From Sulfuricurvum sp. (GTDB taxonomy: Bacteria > Campylobacterota > Campylobacteria > Campylobacterales > Sulfurimonadaceae): DNA of 41,997 bases. Numbering within the stretch: position 1 is the first letter of the stretch; every line of letters starts with the position of its first letter. A program made the position numbers and the translations under genes. The stretch is taken from contig NZ_JAQTQR010000018.1 in the NCBI RefSeq assembly GCF_028712165.1, positions 1 to 41,997 on the forward strand, written 5' to 3'. Positions 33,323-41,349 of the stretch are shown here, piece by piece. The notes beneath the pieces are model-generated. The model saw only the letters and a program-made list of their open reading frames with translations, had not been told where the DNA came from and ran no database searches.

Positions 33323-35404
33323 TCAAAATTCCATCGTGAGTTCAGCACCGAATGTACGTCCGCGATCGTAGTAATAGCCTGTCGTATATCGAGTAGCATA
33401 TTGATCATTTGTCAAATTTCGTCCATAAAGCTTTATCGTTGCGTTAGGATTGTTAAATGGTGCTTTATAGATTATGTTTGCATCAATGCGGGTGTAATTG
33501 CCAAGATCGAGTCCAGTTGTTGTACCTGGTGACGCAGTCGATGAACTCCATCCTGTTTTATGATTTGCTGAAATATTTGCACGGTAGTTTTCCCACTCTT
33601 GACCGATAGAAACAATATAAAGATCTTCTGGAGTCGAGATGCCGACGCTGTCAGTTGTAGTACCGTCATACGATGTGGAACTGTTGTGCAGCATATGTGT
33701 CAAGCCTATTTTATAATTGGTGCCAAAATCAAATTTACCTTTTACAAGTAATTCCAATCCATCACGTTTTGAATCGGCCTGGGTATAGTAATAATAGGTA
33801 TTTCCATCAAGTAAATAGGTATTGGATGTCTGAGATTTAGTATTATTGATTTTGACGTTAAACCAAGTCAAAGCAGGCCTAAACTCTTTTAGCAGTTTGG
33901 CTTCGAATGTAGCTTCGATACGTGTTTGAGATTCCGGATCCAAAGAAGCCGTACCGTAAATGGAAGGATCGGCTTTAACATCGAAATCCCCTTGTGTTCC
34001 CTGAGAACCTTTGTAATAACGTGCATTTAAACTGTATTTGGGTGTAATATCCCATTTGGTACCCATAGCAAATACTGTTGAAGGCGGCATATCATAATCG
34101 GGTAAATAGGTTAATGACGTTTTATAAAGATGTTTCGTATCCTGTCGATAACCTGCATCAATTGTTAATGCATTATCAAACAACCCTTGTTCGACTGAAA
34201 CTCCATACCCTGTGACTTTTGTATCCGAAGAACTATTGCTGCTTTGTCCGTTGCTTCCTAAAACGATATCGGAAGCCGATTGCATTCCGAGCATTATTTT
34301 GGTGTCTCCATACTGAATGTTATGGCGTATACTATGACCTGAAGTCTCTTCATAATAATTGCTAGCAGTTGTATCTAGGACGGCAGTTGTCGTAGCCGTC
34401 GCAAATTTACTATCATATTCAGATTGTGAATATTTTGTAGTGAAATAATTTATTAGCGTTGTATGATGCTCATTCCACACCATTGAGGCATCTGCAGAAA
34501 ATAGATGAGTAGTTGTCGGATCATAATACCATTCTGATATATCTAGCGTTCCGTTCGTTTTAACACCCCTTTGCATTTCAAAACGACCTGTATCGTTATA
34601 GCCCATCAATTTAATACTAAAACGTCCTATGTTAAGTCCGGCATTGATCATCGTACTATTGGCTTGTTGACCGTCGAACCATGTATCCAGACTTGGACGT
34701 CGCATACCTGATTTCATTCCTCCGATATATCCGTTGATACTGCTGTCACCTAAAACCAAACCGGTGTAAAAACTGGATTTTGTAGCTGTTGGCTGACCGC
34801 CTACCGCTTTTTCGGCACCTGCATTTAACGTCAACATTGTTTTTTTAGGCTGTTTGGTTCGAATGATAATGAATCCTGTGTTTAGACCCGCTCCACTATT
34901 TGAACCAGCTATATTAATCGAGGGACCCAGAGGTAAGGAGGTAGAGCCACGTACGATTTGAATTTGTTCGATTGCAGTGATCGGAATTTTTAACAAGATA
35001 CGATCGGTAATTTTTGGCAGAATCGCACCGTCTATGATATAAGTAAAGCTTCCACCACCTCTGTCATTTACAAAATATGGATTTTTACGTCCTTGGTAGG
35101 TGACATCAAATCCAACTGATCTATCAATGAGATCGAGAACGTCTCTAGGAGCTAAATTTTGAATATCTTTTTCTGTATAAATTTCTGTACCCGCTTCAGC
35201 AGTACTTTCAACCCGATAGGGATTTGTAGGGCTTTTTGGATCAAGATAGTCATGCTCGAGTATCGTCGATGCGGTGACGTTGACCGGATCGAGTGAACTG
35301 CTAGTCGCATCGGCAGCAGCAAGAGCCGATAGCGGAGAGAGAACCAATGCAGCTACAAAGCTGATGGCAACCGTTTTTGTAATTGAGTTTTTAGTCATCT
35401 TCAT
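33323..35404 (-). CDS. TonB-dependent outer-membrane receptor (receptor 2)
   Basis: I use the ATG at 35404 (693 residues), which has AAGGA six bases upstream; the ORF can be extended to 35446. A signal peptide ends near ALAA. The plug (about 50-190) has VLDLIDRSVGFDV, YIIDGAILPKI and IEQIQIVRGSTSLPLGPSI; the barrel ends in ELTMEF. It is the first gene of the downstream operon: receptor 2, SBP 1, methyltransferase, LLM, receptor 1, methyltransferase, modD. A ModE-like site lies 30-57 bases upstream. Receptor function is clear; the ligand is not known. Confidence 0.9.
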   Translation of the reverse strand: MKMTKNSITKTVAISFVAALVLSPLSALAAADATSSSLDPVNVTASTILEHDYLDPKSPTNPYRVESTAEAGTEIYTEKDIQNLAPRDVLDLIDRSVGFDVTYQGRKNPYFVNDRGGGSFTYIIDGAILPKITDRILLKIPITAIEQIQIVRGSTSLPLGPSINIAGSNSGAGLNTGFIIIRTKQPKKTMLTLNAGAEKAVGGQPTATKSSFYTGLVLGDSSINGYIGGMKSGMRRPSLDTWFDGQQANSTMINAGLNIGRFSIKLMGYNDTGRFEMQRGVKTNGTLDISEWYYDPTTTHLFSADASMVWNEHHTTLINYFTTKYSQSEYDSKFATATTTAVLDTTASNYYEETSGHSIRHNIQYGDTKIMLGMQSASDIVLGSNGQSSNSSSDTKVTGYGVSVEQGLFDNALTIDAGYRQDTKHLYKTSLTYLPDYDMPPSTVFAMGTKWDITPKYSLNARYYKGSQGTQGDFDVKADPSIYGTASLDPESQTRIEATFEAKLLKEFRPALTWFNVKINNTKSQTSNTYLLDGNTYYYYTQADSKRDGLELLVKGKFDFGTNYKIGLTHMLHNSSTSYDGTTTDSVGISTPEDLYIVSIGQEWENYRANISANHKTGWSSSTASPGTTTGLDLGNYTRIDANIIYKAPFNNPNATIKLYGRNLTNDQYATRYTTGYYYDRGRTFGAELTMEF

Positions 35405-35433
35405 GTTTTTCCTTAAGTTAAAATGCATAAATA

Positions 35434-35461
35434 TTAACTGTATCATTATTGATATAACGAT
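35434..35461. promoter_or_regulatory. ModE-like site ahead of the receptor-SBP-LLM-modD operon
   Basis: The right arm GATATAACG is identical to that of the perfect operator at 18389-18397. After exactly six bases (ATTATT) the other arm is TTAACTGTATC, which keeps TATC and matches six of eleven positions. It lies in the 108-base gap between SBP 2 and receptor 2, the only intergenic gap of any size in this part of the cluster. Confidence 0.6.
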
Positions 35462-35512
35462 TTTGTTAATGTATGCAACAAATGTTCTTTATCTATACCG
35501 TATTACGTTGAA

Positions 35513-36544
35513 TTAATTAAAAAAGTGATCATACTCCTCATCAGAAAGTGAATAATCGTAAAACTTTTTATAGAACTTTTTTGTCTCGATTTTTAAATCA
35601 ATATCATCCATTTCTTCAGGGTACAATATTTTACTCAACCATATGAATCCTAGGATAGATTCAGGCGAAGGTCTGTCCCACCAAAATGTTCCGATCGGAG
35701 CGCGATAGATCGCTTTGTTTTTATGCGCTTTCAGATTTTTAAAAGAGGGGTTATTGATGAGTTCATTCGTTGGAGAACTCGAACTTTTGTTGGTTGATAT
35801 GACAATGATATCTGGGTTCCAGATCGACAATACTTCAGCTGAAACGGTCCCTTTTATCGGTAGCTCTGAAGCGACATTTATTCCACCGCTTGCACGAATG
35901 AATTCATCACCCCACCATTGTTTATTTTCACTGCTAAGTCCGCCGGAACCGGAAGTATAAAATACTCTTTTACGATCAGCGGGTTTAATTTTTGAGACTC
36001 TGGCTTCGATGAGGTTCATATTCGTCTGCCAGTATTTAATCAACTCTTTGGCTTTGTGTTCTTTGTGAAGAATGGTCCCGACATGCAAAAACTCCTCTAA
36101 AAGAGATGATATGCTGTGTTTGCCAATTCCAAGAGTAAATACCGGTATATTCATCGCTTTGATCCGATCGTTTGTAGGAATTGAAGTGACACCGACAAAA
36201 ACAATATCCGGATTTAGTTTTAATAAAGACTCTAAATTGACGTCATTAAATGTCCCGACACTTTTTATATCTTTGAGACTTGGGTAGACGTTAATAAATT
36301 GCTGGAATCTGTCTATACTAGGCTCTGCAACGATTGTATTCGCACCCATAAAAAGGGCTATTTCCTGAGAAGCTCCGCCGTAACAGGTGATAACTATTCT
36401 GTCCATTTTTTTAGGTATACAAACATCTTTACCGCTATAGTCTTTAATGCTTTTTTCGCATTTGTTAGATTTTTCCGTCGCAAGTAACCCTGTACTGATG
36501 ATAGAGAAAATAAGCAATGATTTAGTCAGTAAAATACGCATCAT
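35513..36544 (-). CDS. periplasmic metal-chelate substrate-binding protein (SBP 2)
   Basis: The 343-residue protein has a signal peptide (about 22 residues) and class III SBP features: KDYSGKDVCIPKKMDRIVITCYGG, VNLESLLKLNPDIVFVG, LSIWNPDIIVIS and FWWDRPSPESILGFIWL. The C-terminal KIETKKFYKKFYDYSLSD matches the other two SBPs. The aromatic FWWDRP corresponds to NWFDRP of SBP 1. The ATG overlaps the receptor 3 stop by one base (TAATG). It is the last gene of the upstream transcription block; the 108-base gap follows. Confidence 0.88.
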   Translation of the reverse strand: MMRILLTKSLLIFSIISTGLLATEKSNKCEKSIKDYSGKDVCIPKKMDRIVITCYGGASQEIALFMGANTIVAEPSIDRFQQFINVYPSLKDIKSVGTFNDVNLESLLKLNPDIVFVGVTSIPTNDRIKAMNIPVFTLGIGKHSISSLLEEFLHVGTILHKEHKAKELIKYWQTNMNLIEARVSKIKPADRKRVFYTSGSGGLSSENKQWWGDEFIRASGGINVASELPIKGTVSAEVLSIWNPDIIVISTNKSSSSPTNELINNPSFKNLKAHKNKAIYRAPIGTFWWDRPSPESILGFIWLSKILYPEEMDDIDLKIETKKFYKKFYDYSLSDEEYDHFFN

Positions 36545-38694
36545 TAAAACTTATACTGTACCGATGCAAAAACAGCTCGTGGAGAGCCAACAGTATAGGT
36601 GGTTTCAGGAACGATATTGATTTCCGATGCTGAAAAGGTAGAGATGTATTTTTTATCCAAAAGGTTAGTCGCAGACAAAGATAAATCTAATGAATGACCG
36701 CCATCTAAAGCAATTTCTTTATTTATAGAGAGGTCTACAACATAATAAGGATCAACGCTGTATTGACCTAATGTATCGACATATCGTTTTCCTACATATC
36801 GAAGTATCGGAGCTATTTTGTATCCCATAAAATCATATTCGGCCGAGATGTTTCCAAAAAATTTCGGCACATCAGGATGTTGATGCCCTTTGCATGCTAT
36901 ATAAGCATTTGAAGCTGATTGGATATCGGTTGTAAAGGCATATTTATTGTAGGTGGCCGCAGCACTCAGAAGCAAGTTTGGGAGAAGTTTGTAGCTTGTG
37001 CCGATTTCCAGGCCGTAGGATTCGGCTTCTGCCGTATTCTGGGCGTAGGTTTGATTTAAAACCGGATCATAAAAACTCCCCCCTACATTTTTAACCAAGG
37101 AGTAAAAGAGTGTAGAGCTAATCGAAAATTTCTCCCCCTCATAGCTATATCCAAGATCAAAATTATCAGATACTTCCGGTTTCAACGCTGCCCACATCTT
37201 TTTAGCTATATCATCACTAAGGCTTGTGCTGAACCCACTGTAACTGAGTGTATTCCAGTTGCGACCATAGCTGGCTTTTATATTCGAAGAAGTATCCAAA
37301 AAGTGGGTGAACCCTATGTTGGGCAAGAAGACTTCATAATATTGTGCTGGTAAAGCATAGGAAACAGTACTGGCTTGAGAGAGAGCCTCCTCATAGCTGA
37401 CATCCCCGATACCGGTTGTTTTATAAGTTACAAGAGACGGCGAAGATAGCCATAAATATTTAACACCTGCTTCTACGACGGTATTTCCGAATGTCTGTTC
37501 ATACGTTAAAAAAGGGGCGTTAAAGATATGGTTTTTTTCAACTCCTACCAGTCTGCTCCAACTACTGAATGCCAAAGTGCCGGGTGTTCTTAGTTTTTGA
37601 CTTGTCGGAGGTCCGGGAGGTTCATCTTCTTGATACCAATAGCCTGCTTTTAGAGTTGCATCACTCAGTTTGGTTTCATACTCGACGACACCGCCATAGG
37701 TATTATGCTCAACTAGCCAATCTAGGACTTTCGTTCCGTTGGTAGAGTAGCTATGCCCTTTATCATTTAAAAAATAGGGTCTAAACGCGATGGATGATTC
37801 CGATGTTAACGGGATTTTTAGCTTTCCGAAGAAGGTGTAGGTTTGAAAATCTTGTTTATTGTAATCATAATAATCCGAAGAAGCCGGATTGGTTGTCTGG
37901 TAATCTAAATCTCTATAAGTGTTTAGATCTTTGCTTTGTGCATAGGTCAAACCTTTAAAATTATGACTTTTTTGATCATTATACATACCGTAGAGCTCCC
38001 ACTCTACAGGTTGACTTGATGTACTTGCTATTCCCATCTCAAAGTTTTTTCGATCCGGTGATTTACCTTCTCCTTTCCATTTGTCCGCTTCTGTTAAAGA
38101 GCCGGAGACGAAGACTTTAGCCTTACCGTAAAGCTCACCGCTATCGATTCGAATATAGGATTTTGAAAAATTATCACTGCCTATCGATTGTTTTAGAGTA
38201 GTTTCAAAGGTATCAGCAGGTTTTTTCATTTTCATATCAACCATACCGTTATCACTGCCGTATCCAAAGCCGCTATCAGCTTTTATAGCCCCTTTTTCTA
38301 CACTGATACTGCTAATATTTTCGATATCGACCATAGTAGCGAGTCCGCCTCCCGGACCGATCCCCTTAAGTGGTAATCCTTCTAATGTTTCACCGATATT
38401 ACGGTCTGATTTTCCCCGAATTTTATGGGTTATGTTTATACCGAACGGGTCATTGGTCCGTATGTCAACACCGGGCTCAAGTGAGATAGCTTTATAGGGA
38501 CTAATCAGTTCGGCACTGCTAAAAATTTTTATCTCTTTGGCGGAGGCGACATTTTTTGAACCGATGGTAGAATCTTCTATTTCCTGTGTATCGACATTAA
38601 CCGCGCTCAACTCTTTTTGCACAGTTTCAGCATAAAGTTGGATATTACAAATGACAATCGATGCTGCAACGGACAGGGCAATTCTTTTATTCAT
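36544..38694 (-). CDS. TonB-dependent outer-membrane receptor (receptor 3)
   Basis: The 716-residue protein has a signal peptide (about 22 residues). The plug shows SLEPGVDIRTNDPFGI, HKIRGKSDRNIGETLEGLPLKGIGPGG, ISSISVEKGAIKADSGFGYGSDNGMVDMKMKKP, and the barrel ends in SVQYKF. The C-terminal part resembles receptor 4: ALKPEVSDNFDLGYSYEGEKFS against VLKPEMADNFELSATYNNNGFH, and LLDKKYIS against IFNEKYIG. It overlaps the globin gene by four bases (ATGA) and SBP 2 by one base. Confidence 0.9.
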   Translation of the reverse strand: MNKRIALSVAASIVICNIQLYAETVQKELSAVNVDTQEIEDSTIGSKNVASAKEIKIFSSAELISPYKAISLEPGVDIRTNDPFGINITHKIRGKSDRNIGETLEGLPLKGIGPGGGLATMVDIENISSISVEKGAIKADSGFGYGSDNGMVDMKMKKPADTFETTLKQSIGSDNFSKSYIRIDSGELYGKAKVFVSGSLTEADKWKGEGKSPDRKNFEMGIASTSSQPVEWELYGMYNDQKSHNFKGLTYAQSKDLNTYRDLDYQTTNPASSDYYDYNKQDFQTYTFFGKLKIPLTSESSIAFRPYFLNDKGHSYSTNGTKVLDWLVEHNTYGGVVEYETKLSDATLKAGYWYQEDEPPGPPTSQKLRTPGTLAFSSWSRLVGVEKNHIFNAPFLTYEQTFGNTVVEAGVKYLWLSSPSLVTYKTTGIGDVSYEEALSQASTVSYALPAQYYEVFLPNIGFTHFLDTSSNIKASYGRNWNTLSYSGFSTSLSDDIAKKMWAALKPEVSDNFDLGYSYEGEKFSISSTLFYSLVKNVGGSFYDPVLNQTYAQNTAEAESYGLEIGTSYKLLPNLLLSAAATYNKYAFTTDIQSASNAYIACKGHQHPDVPKFFGNISAEYDFMGYKIAPILRYVGKRYVDTLGQYSVDPYYVVDLSINKEIALDGGHSLDLSLSATNLLDKKYISTFSASEINIVPETTYTVGSPRAVFASVQYKF

Positions 38695-39305
38695 TGTTTC
38701 GAATCTCCTGCTTTTAGGAGTTCTTTTTCGACATCACTCCACGGGTGACGTTTAATTGCATCCATATTGGTTCTTCGATTGATCATACGGATAGAAAGCG
38801 GTTCAATCCAGTTCCAAAACTCTTGGAGATGCTCTTGCGGGAATGCTATGTCTTTAAGTGTTTTTTTGTACATTGCCAGCCAGATTTCCCGATCGTTCTC
38901 GTTGATAGGGATTTTAAAATGGCGCATACGCAGATGTGGTTCTCCATGCTGTTCGGTAAAAATTTGATCTCCACCTAGTGCTTCGACAAAAAAATCGGCA
39001 CTTTTATCGATTGCCATCTTAAGAGCTTCTTCATTTCTAGGAAAAAGATTTCCAACCTTGGTTTTAAGCAACAGGGTATGATGATGCAAAACCATGTCAC
39101 GGATTTTCACTTCACCGAGCGCTTTAAAGATTTTATTCGATGGAAAAGGGACCGGAGGATAGATAAAATCGATCATCGCATCAACAGTACGGATATTTTC
39201 ACCGCCAAAACGTGGTTTATTCGGTTGCTGCTCCATTTGCCCCATTTGGGTAAAAGAGGTGATACGGCCATTGTGGCAACTGGTAGTGATATTTTTTTCA
39301 TTCAT
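38691..39305 (-). CDS. group II-like globin encoded in the TonB receptor operon
   Basis: The 204-residue protein has an N-terminal extension of about 55 residues, then a globin domain: IRDMVLHHHTLL, LFPRNEEA, SADFFVEALGG, QHGEPHLRMRHFKIPI with proximal His129, REIWLAMY with a Trp at the G8 position, and the end FWNWIEPLSIRMINRR. It should bind haem and possibly O2 or NO. The B10 position, usually Tyr in group II, appears to be His. It overlaps LLM copy 2 and receptor 3 by four bases each. The paralogue at 18418 lacks the proximal His. Confidence 0.85.
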   Translation of the reverse strand: MNEKNITTSCHNGRITSFTQMGQMEQQPNKPRFGGENIRTVDAMIDFIYPPVPFPSNKIFKALGEVKIRDMVLHHHTLLLKTKVGNLFPRNEEALKMAIDKSADFFVEALGGDQIFTEQHGEPHLRMRHFKIPINENDREIWLAMYKKTLKDIAFPQEHLQEFWNWIEPLSIRMINRRTNMDAIKRHPWSDVEKELLKAGDSKQ

Positions 39306-40297
39306 TTTTTTTCCTTTAATTGAAATTTAGAAATGATTTCAGATGAAAATAACTCAAGAGAATTCCTTAAATTTTCTTCCGGCAAGTATCCGAAAAATCC
39401 GGAAAGGGCATTGAGATAGTTCATCCCTCCTGTAAGTTCTTTGAGTTCACTTATGCGTTCTCTACAGGTTTCGGGGCCTCCTGCAATGACCATTTTATTG
39501 TAAAAATTTTCAGGTTCAAGCTCTTCCTCTTTTATTCTTCCGCCTTTTGTTAACCCGACATTTTTGAGTCTTTCGGTTAATTTTAAAATGGTTGGCCAAA
39601 GTTCTTTTTTTGCACTTTTATCACTTTGGCTTACATATACAAAACGACCTATCGGTACGTTTTTCACATCACCTCCCGCATTTGTGTAGGTATTGAGTGC
39701 TTCCATTACATTGAGCATAGAAGTAATACCGTGCATAATGACATTGTGATTGTTTTGGGCCGACCATTCGAGGATCTCTTTTGTATAACTTCCGACATAT
39801 ACCGGTGGATGTGGCTTTTGTATCGGTTTTGGTTGGATAAAAATATTTTCATCTCCCACACAAAGCTCCTCATTACCAAATGCATTAAGTACAAGATTGA
39901 GATGTTCGGTAAACTCATCTTTAGTGTAGCGTTCAGTCGTTCCGAAGATATTGGAATAGCGACGATTTCCACCTCTGGATATTCCGAAATCAACTCTCCC
40001 GTTTGAGATTAAATCTAATGTCGCTAACTCCTCGGCTAAACGAATCGGGTGATACAGAGGTAAAATAAGAAGCGAAAATCCAATCCTAATTTTTGTTGTC
40101 GTAGCTGCAATGGCAGATGCGGCAACGATAGGTGACAGACAAAGTCGTCCATCACTGTTTTTTCCATTTTGAAAGTGCTCTTCATTCAACCATAATGATT
40201 CAAATCCAAGCTTTTCAGCATATGAGGCCAGCTCTATTATTTTGGATTGTCGATCGAGTTCAACTCCACCGCCGCAACCGGATAGTCCAAATTTCAT
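39302..40297 (-). CDS. luciferase-like flavin monooxygenase (LLM copy 2)
   Basis: The 331-residue protein has the luciferase-family TIM-barrel pattern: ELASYAEKLGFESLWLNEEHF, IRIGFSLLILPLYHPIRLAEELATLDLIS, RVDFGISRGGNRR, QPKPIQKPHPPVYVGS, and a C-terminal AGGPETCRERISEL. It has no signal peptide and is expected to use reduced FMN in the cytosol. It is clearly diverged from LLM copy 1. The ATG overlaps the SBP 3 stop and its stop overlaps the globin start, both by four bases. Confidence 0.88.
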   Translation of the reverse strand: MKFGLSGCGGGVELDRQSKIIELASYAEKLGFESLWLNEEHFQNGKNSDGRLCLSPIVAASAIAATTTKIRIGFSLLILPLYHPIRLAEELATLDLISNGRVDFGISRGGNRRYSNIFGTTERYTKDEFTEHLNLVLNAFGNEELCVGDENIFIQPKPIQKPHPPVYVGSYTKEILEWSAQNNHNVIMHGITSMLNVMEALNTYTNAGGDVKNVPIGRFVYVSQSDKSAKKELWPTILKLTERLKNVGLTKGGRIKEEELEPENFYNKMVIAGGPETCRERISELKELTGGMNYLNALSGFFGYLPEENLRNSLELFSSEIISKFQLKEKK

Positions 40298-41349
40298 TTT
40301 ATAGCTCCTGATGGTGTCGGTTGTAGAATGTCAGTAAGATCTTGATCGCTAAGTTTGTACTTTACAAAATGTTCATAAAAGGCCTTGGTTTCTTCCCTGA
40401 TATCTAACTTGTTAAAATATTCCGGATAAAATGTTTTGGCTGCCCATAACACCATAAGCGGCTGTTCGGATGTGCGATATGCCCAAAGATGCATACCGTG
40501 TGGAGAAACAAAGACCTGCCGATTTTTAACTGCATTAAGCGTTGAAAATTTAGTATTTTTGTATAAACTATCAACATCATTTGGATTGCTTAGAACGATG
40601 ATGTCAGGATTCATTACAATAATCTGTTCGGCAGAAAAAGTGAATTTTTCTATTTTTCGAGTAGAATCACTTAAGCTGATTCCGCCAGCTTTCATAACCC
40701 ACCAATCTACGATTAAATGAGGTGTTGTCATTGTTTTATAGTCGAAGTAGAGGACTTTTTTCTTCTCTTTCGATGGGATTTTATTAATGATTGAGTGAAC
40801 ATAGGAGAGTTTTTGATCAACATAGCGGTTGTACTCAACGGCTTTGCTTTTAACTCCCATAACTTCACCTAAGAAAAGCATAATTTTTTTAATGTCTTTT
40901 TCTTCTCTCCATTGTAATGAGGCCACATTTAGCCCCTTTCCTCGCAATATTTTTGCTACCATAGAATCCATTGTAAAAATAATTTGCGGATTGTCTTTTA
41001 ATAACAACTCAACATTTACTCCCGAATCCATACTATCCAGAAGATAGGTAGACGTTTTGGAAGCATTGGGGGCCAGTGCATCATAGAGTTTAGATGTAAT
41101 AAGGGAGTTTTTAAATTTACTAGGGAGAGCATTTGTGATAGCATCCCCCTTCCCAAGTGCAAAAATAAAGCTACTTAAGACAGGAACAGCCCCTATTGTG
41201 ACAATATTTTGTGTTTTATTCGGGACGGATACCGGATTATTGTCCGTATCATAAATAATTTTTGTATTACCGGCGATAGCACTCACATAAAATACACTAA
41301 GTAATAGCGCTACTTTGAGTATCGCCGATAGTAGAGATAGAGAATACAT
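40294..41349 (-). CDS. periplasmic metal-chelate substrate-binding protein (SBP 3)
   Basis: The 351-residue protein has a signal peptide (about 26 residues) and the class III SBP layout: IIYDTDNNPVSVPNKTQNIVTIG, VNVELLLKDNPQIIFTM, IIVMNPDIIVLS and HLWAYRTSEQPLMVLWAAKTFYPE. The C-terminal REETKAFYEHFVKYKLSD matches SBP 1 and SBP 2. The WDRP-type motif of the other two is changed to WAYRT, suggesting a different ligand pocket. The start overlaps the receptor 4 stop by one base (TAATG). Confidence 0.87.
   Translation of the reverse strand: MYSLSLLSAILKVALLLSVFYVSAIAGNTKIIYDTDNNPVSVPNKTQNIVTIGAVPVLSSFIFALGKGDAITNALPSKFKNSLITSKLYDALAPNASKTSTYLLDSMDSGVNVELLLKDNPQIIFTMDSMVAKILRGKGLNVASLQWREEKDIKKIMLFLGEVMGVKSKAVEYNRYVDQKLSYVHSIINKIPSKEKKKVLYFDYKTMTTPHLIVDWWVMKAGGISLSDSTRKIEKFTFSAEQIIVMNPDIIVLSNPNDVDSLYKNTKFSTLNAVKNRQVFVSPHGMHLWAYRTSEQPLMVLWAAKTFYPEYFNKLDIREETKAFYEHFVKYKLSDQDLTDILQPTPSGAIK

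Noticed and set aside
35434-35461. Possible Fur box in the receptor 2 upstream region (AATAATGATA on the minus strand)
   Set aside because: Only one partial Fur-like hexamer repeat is visible, whereas the TATC-N6-GATATAACG layout fits the other sites in the window. Iron control is not excluded but not supported.
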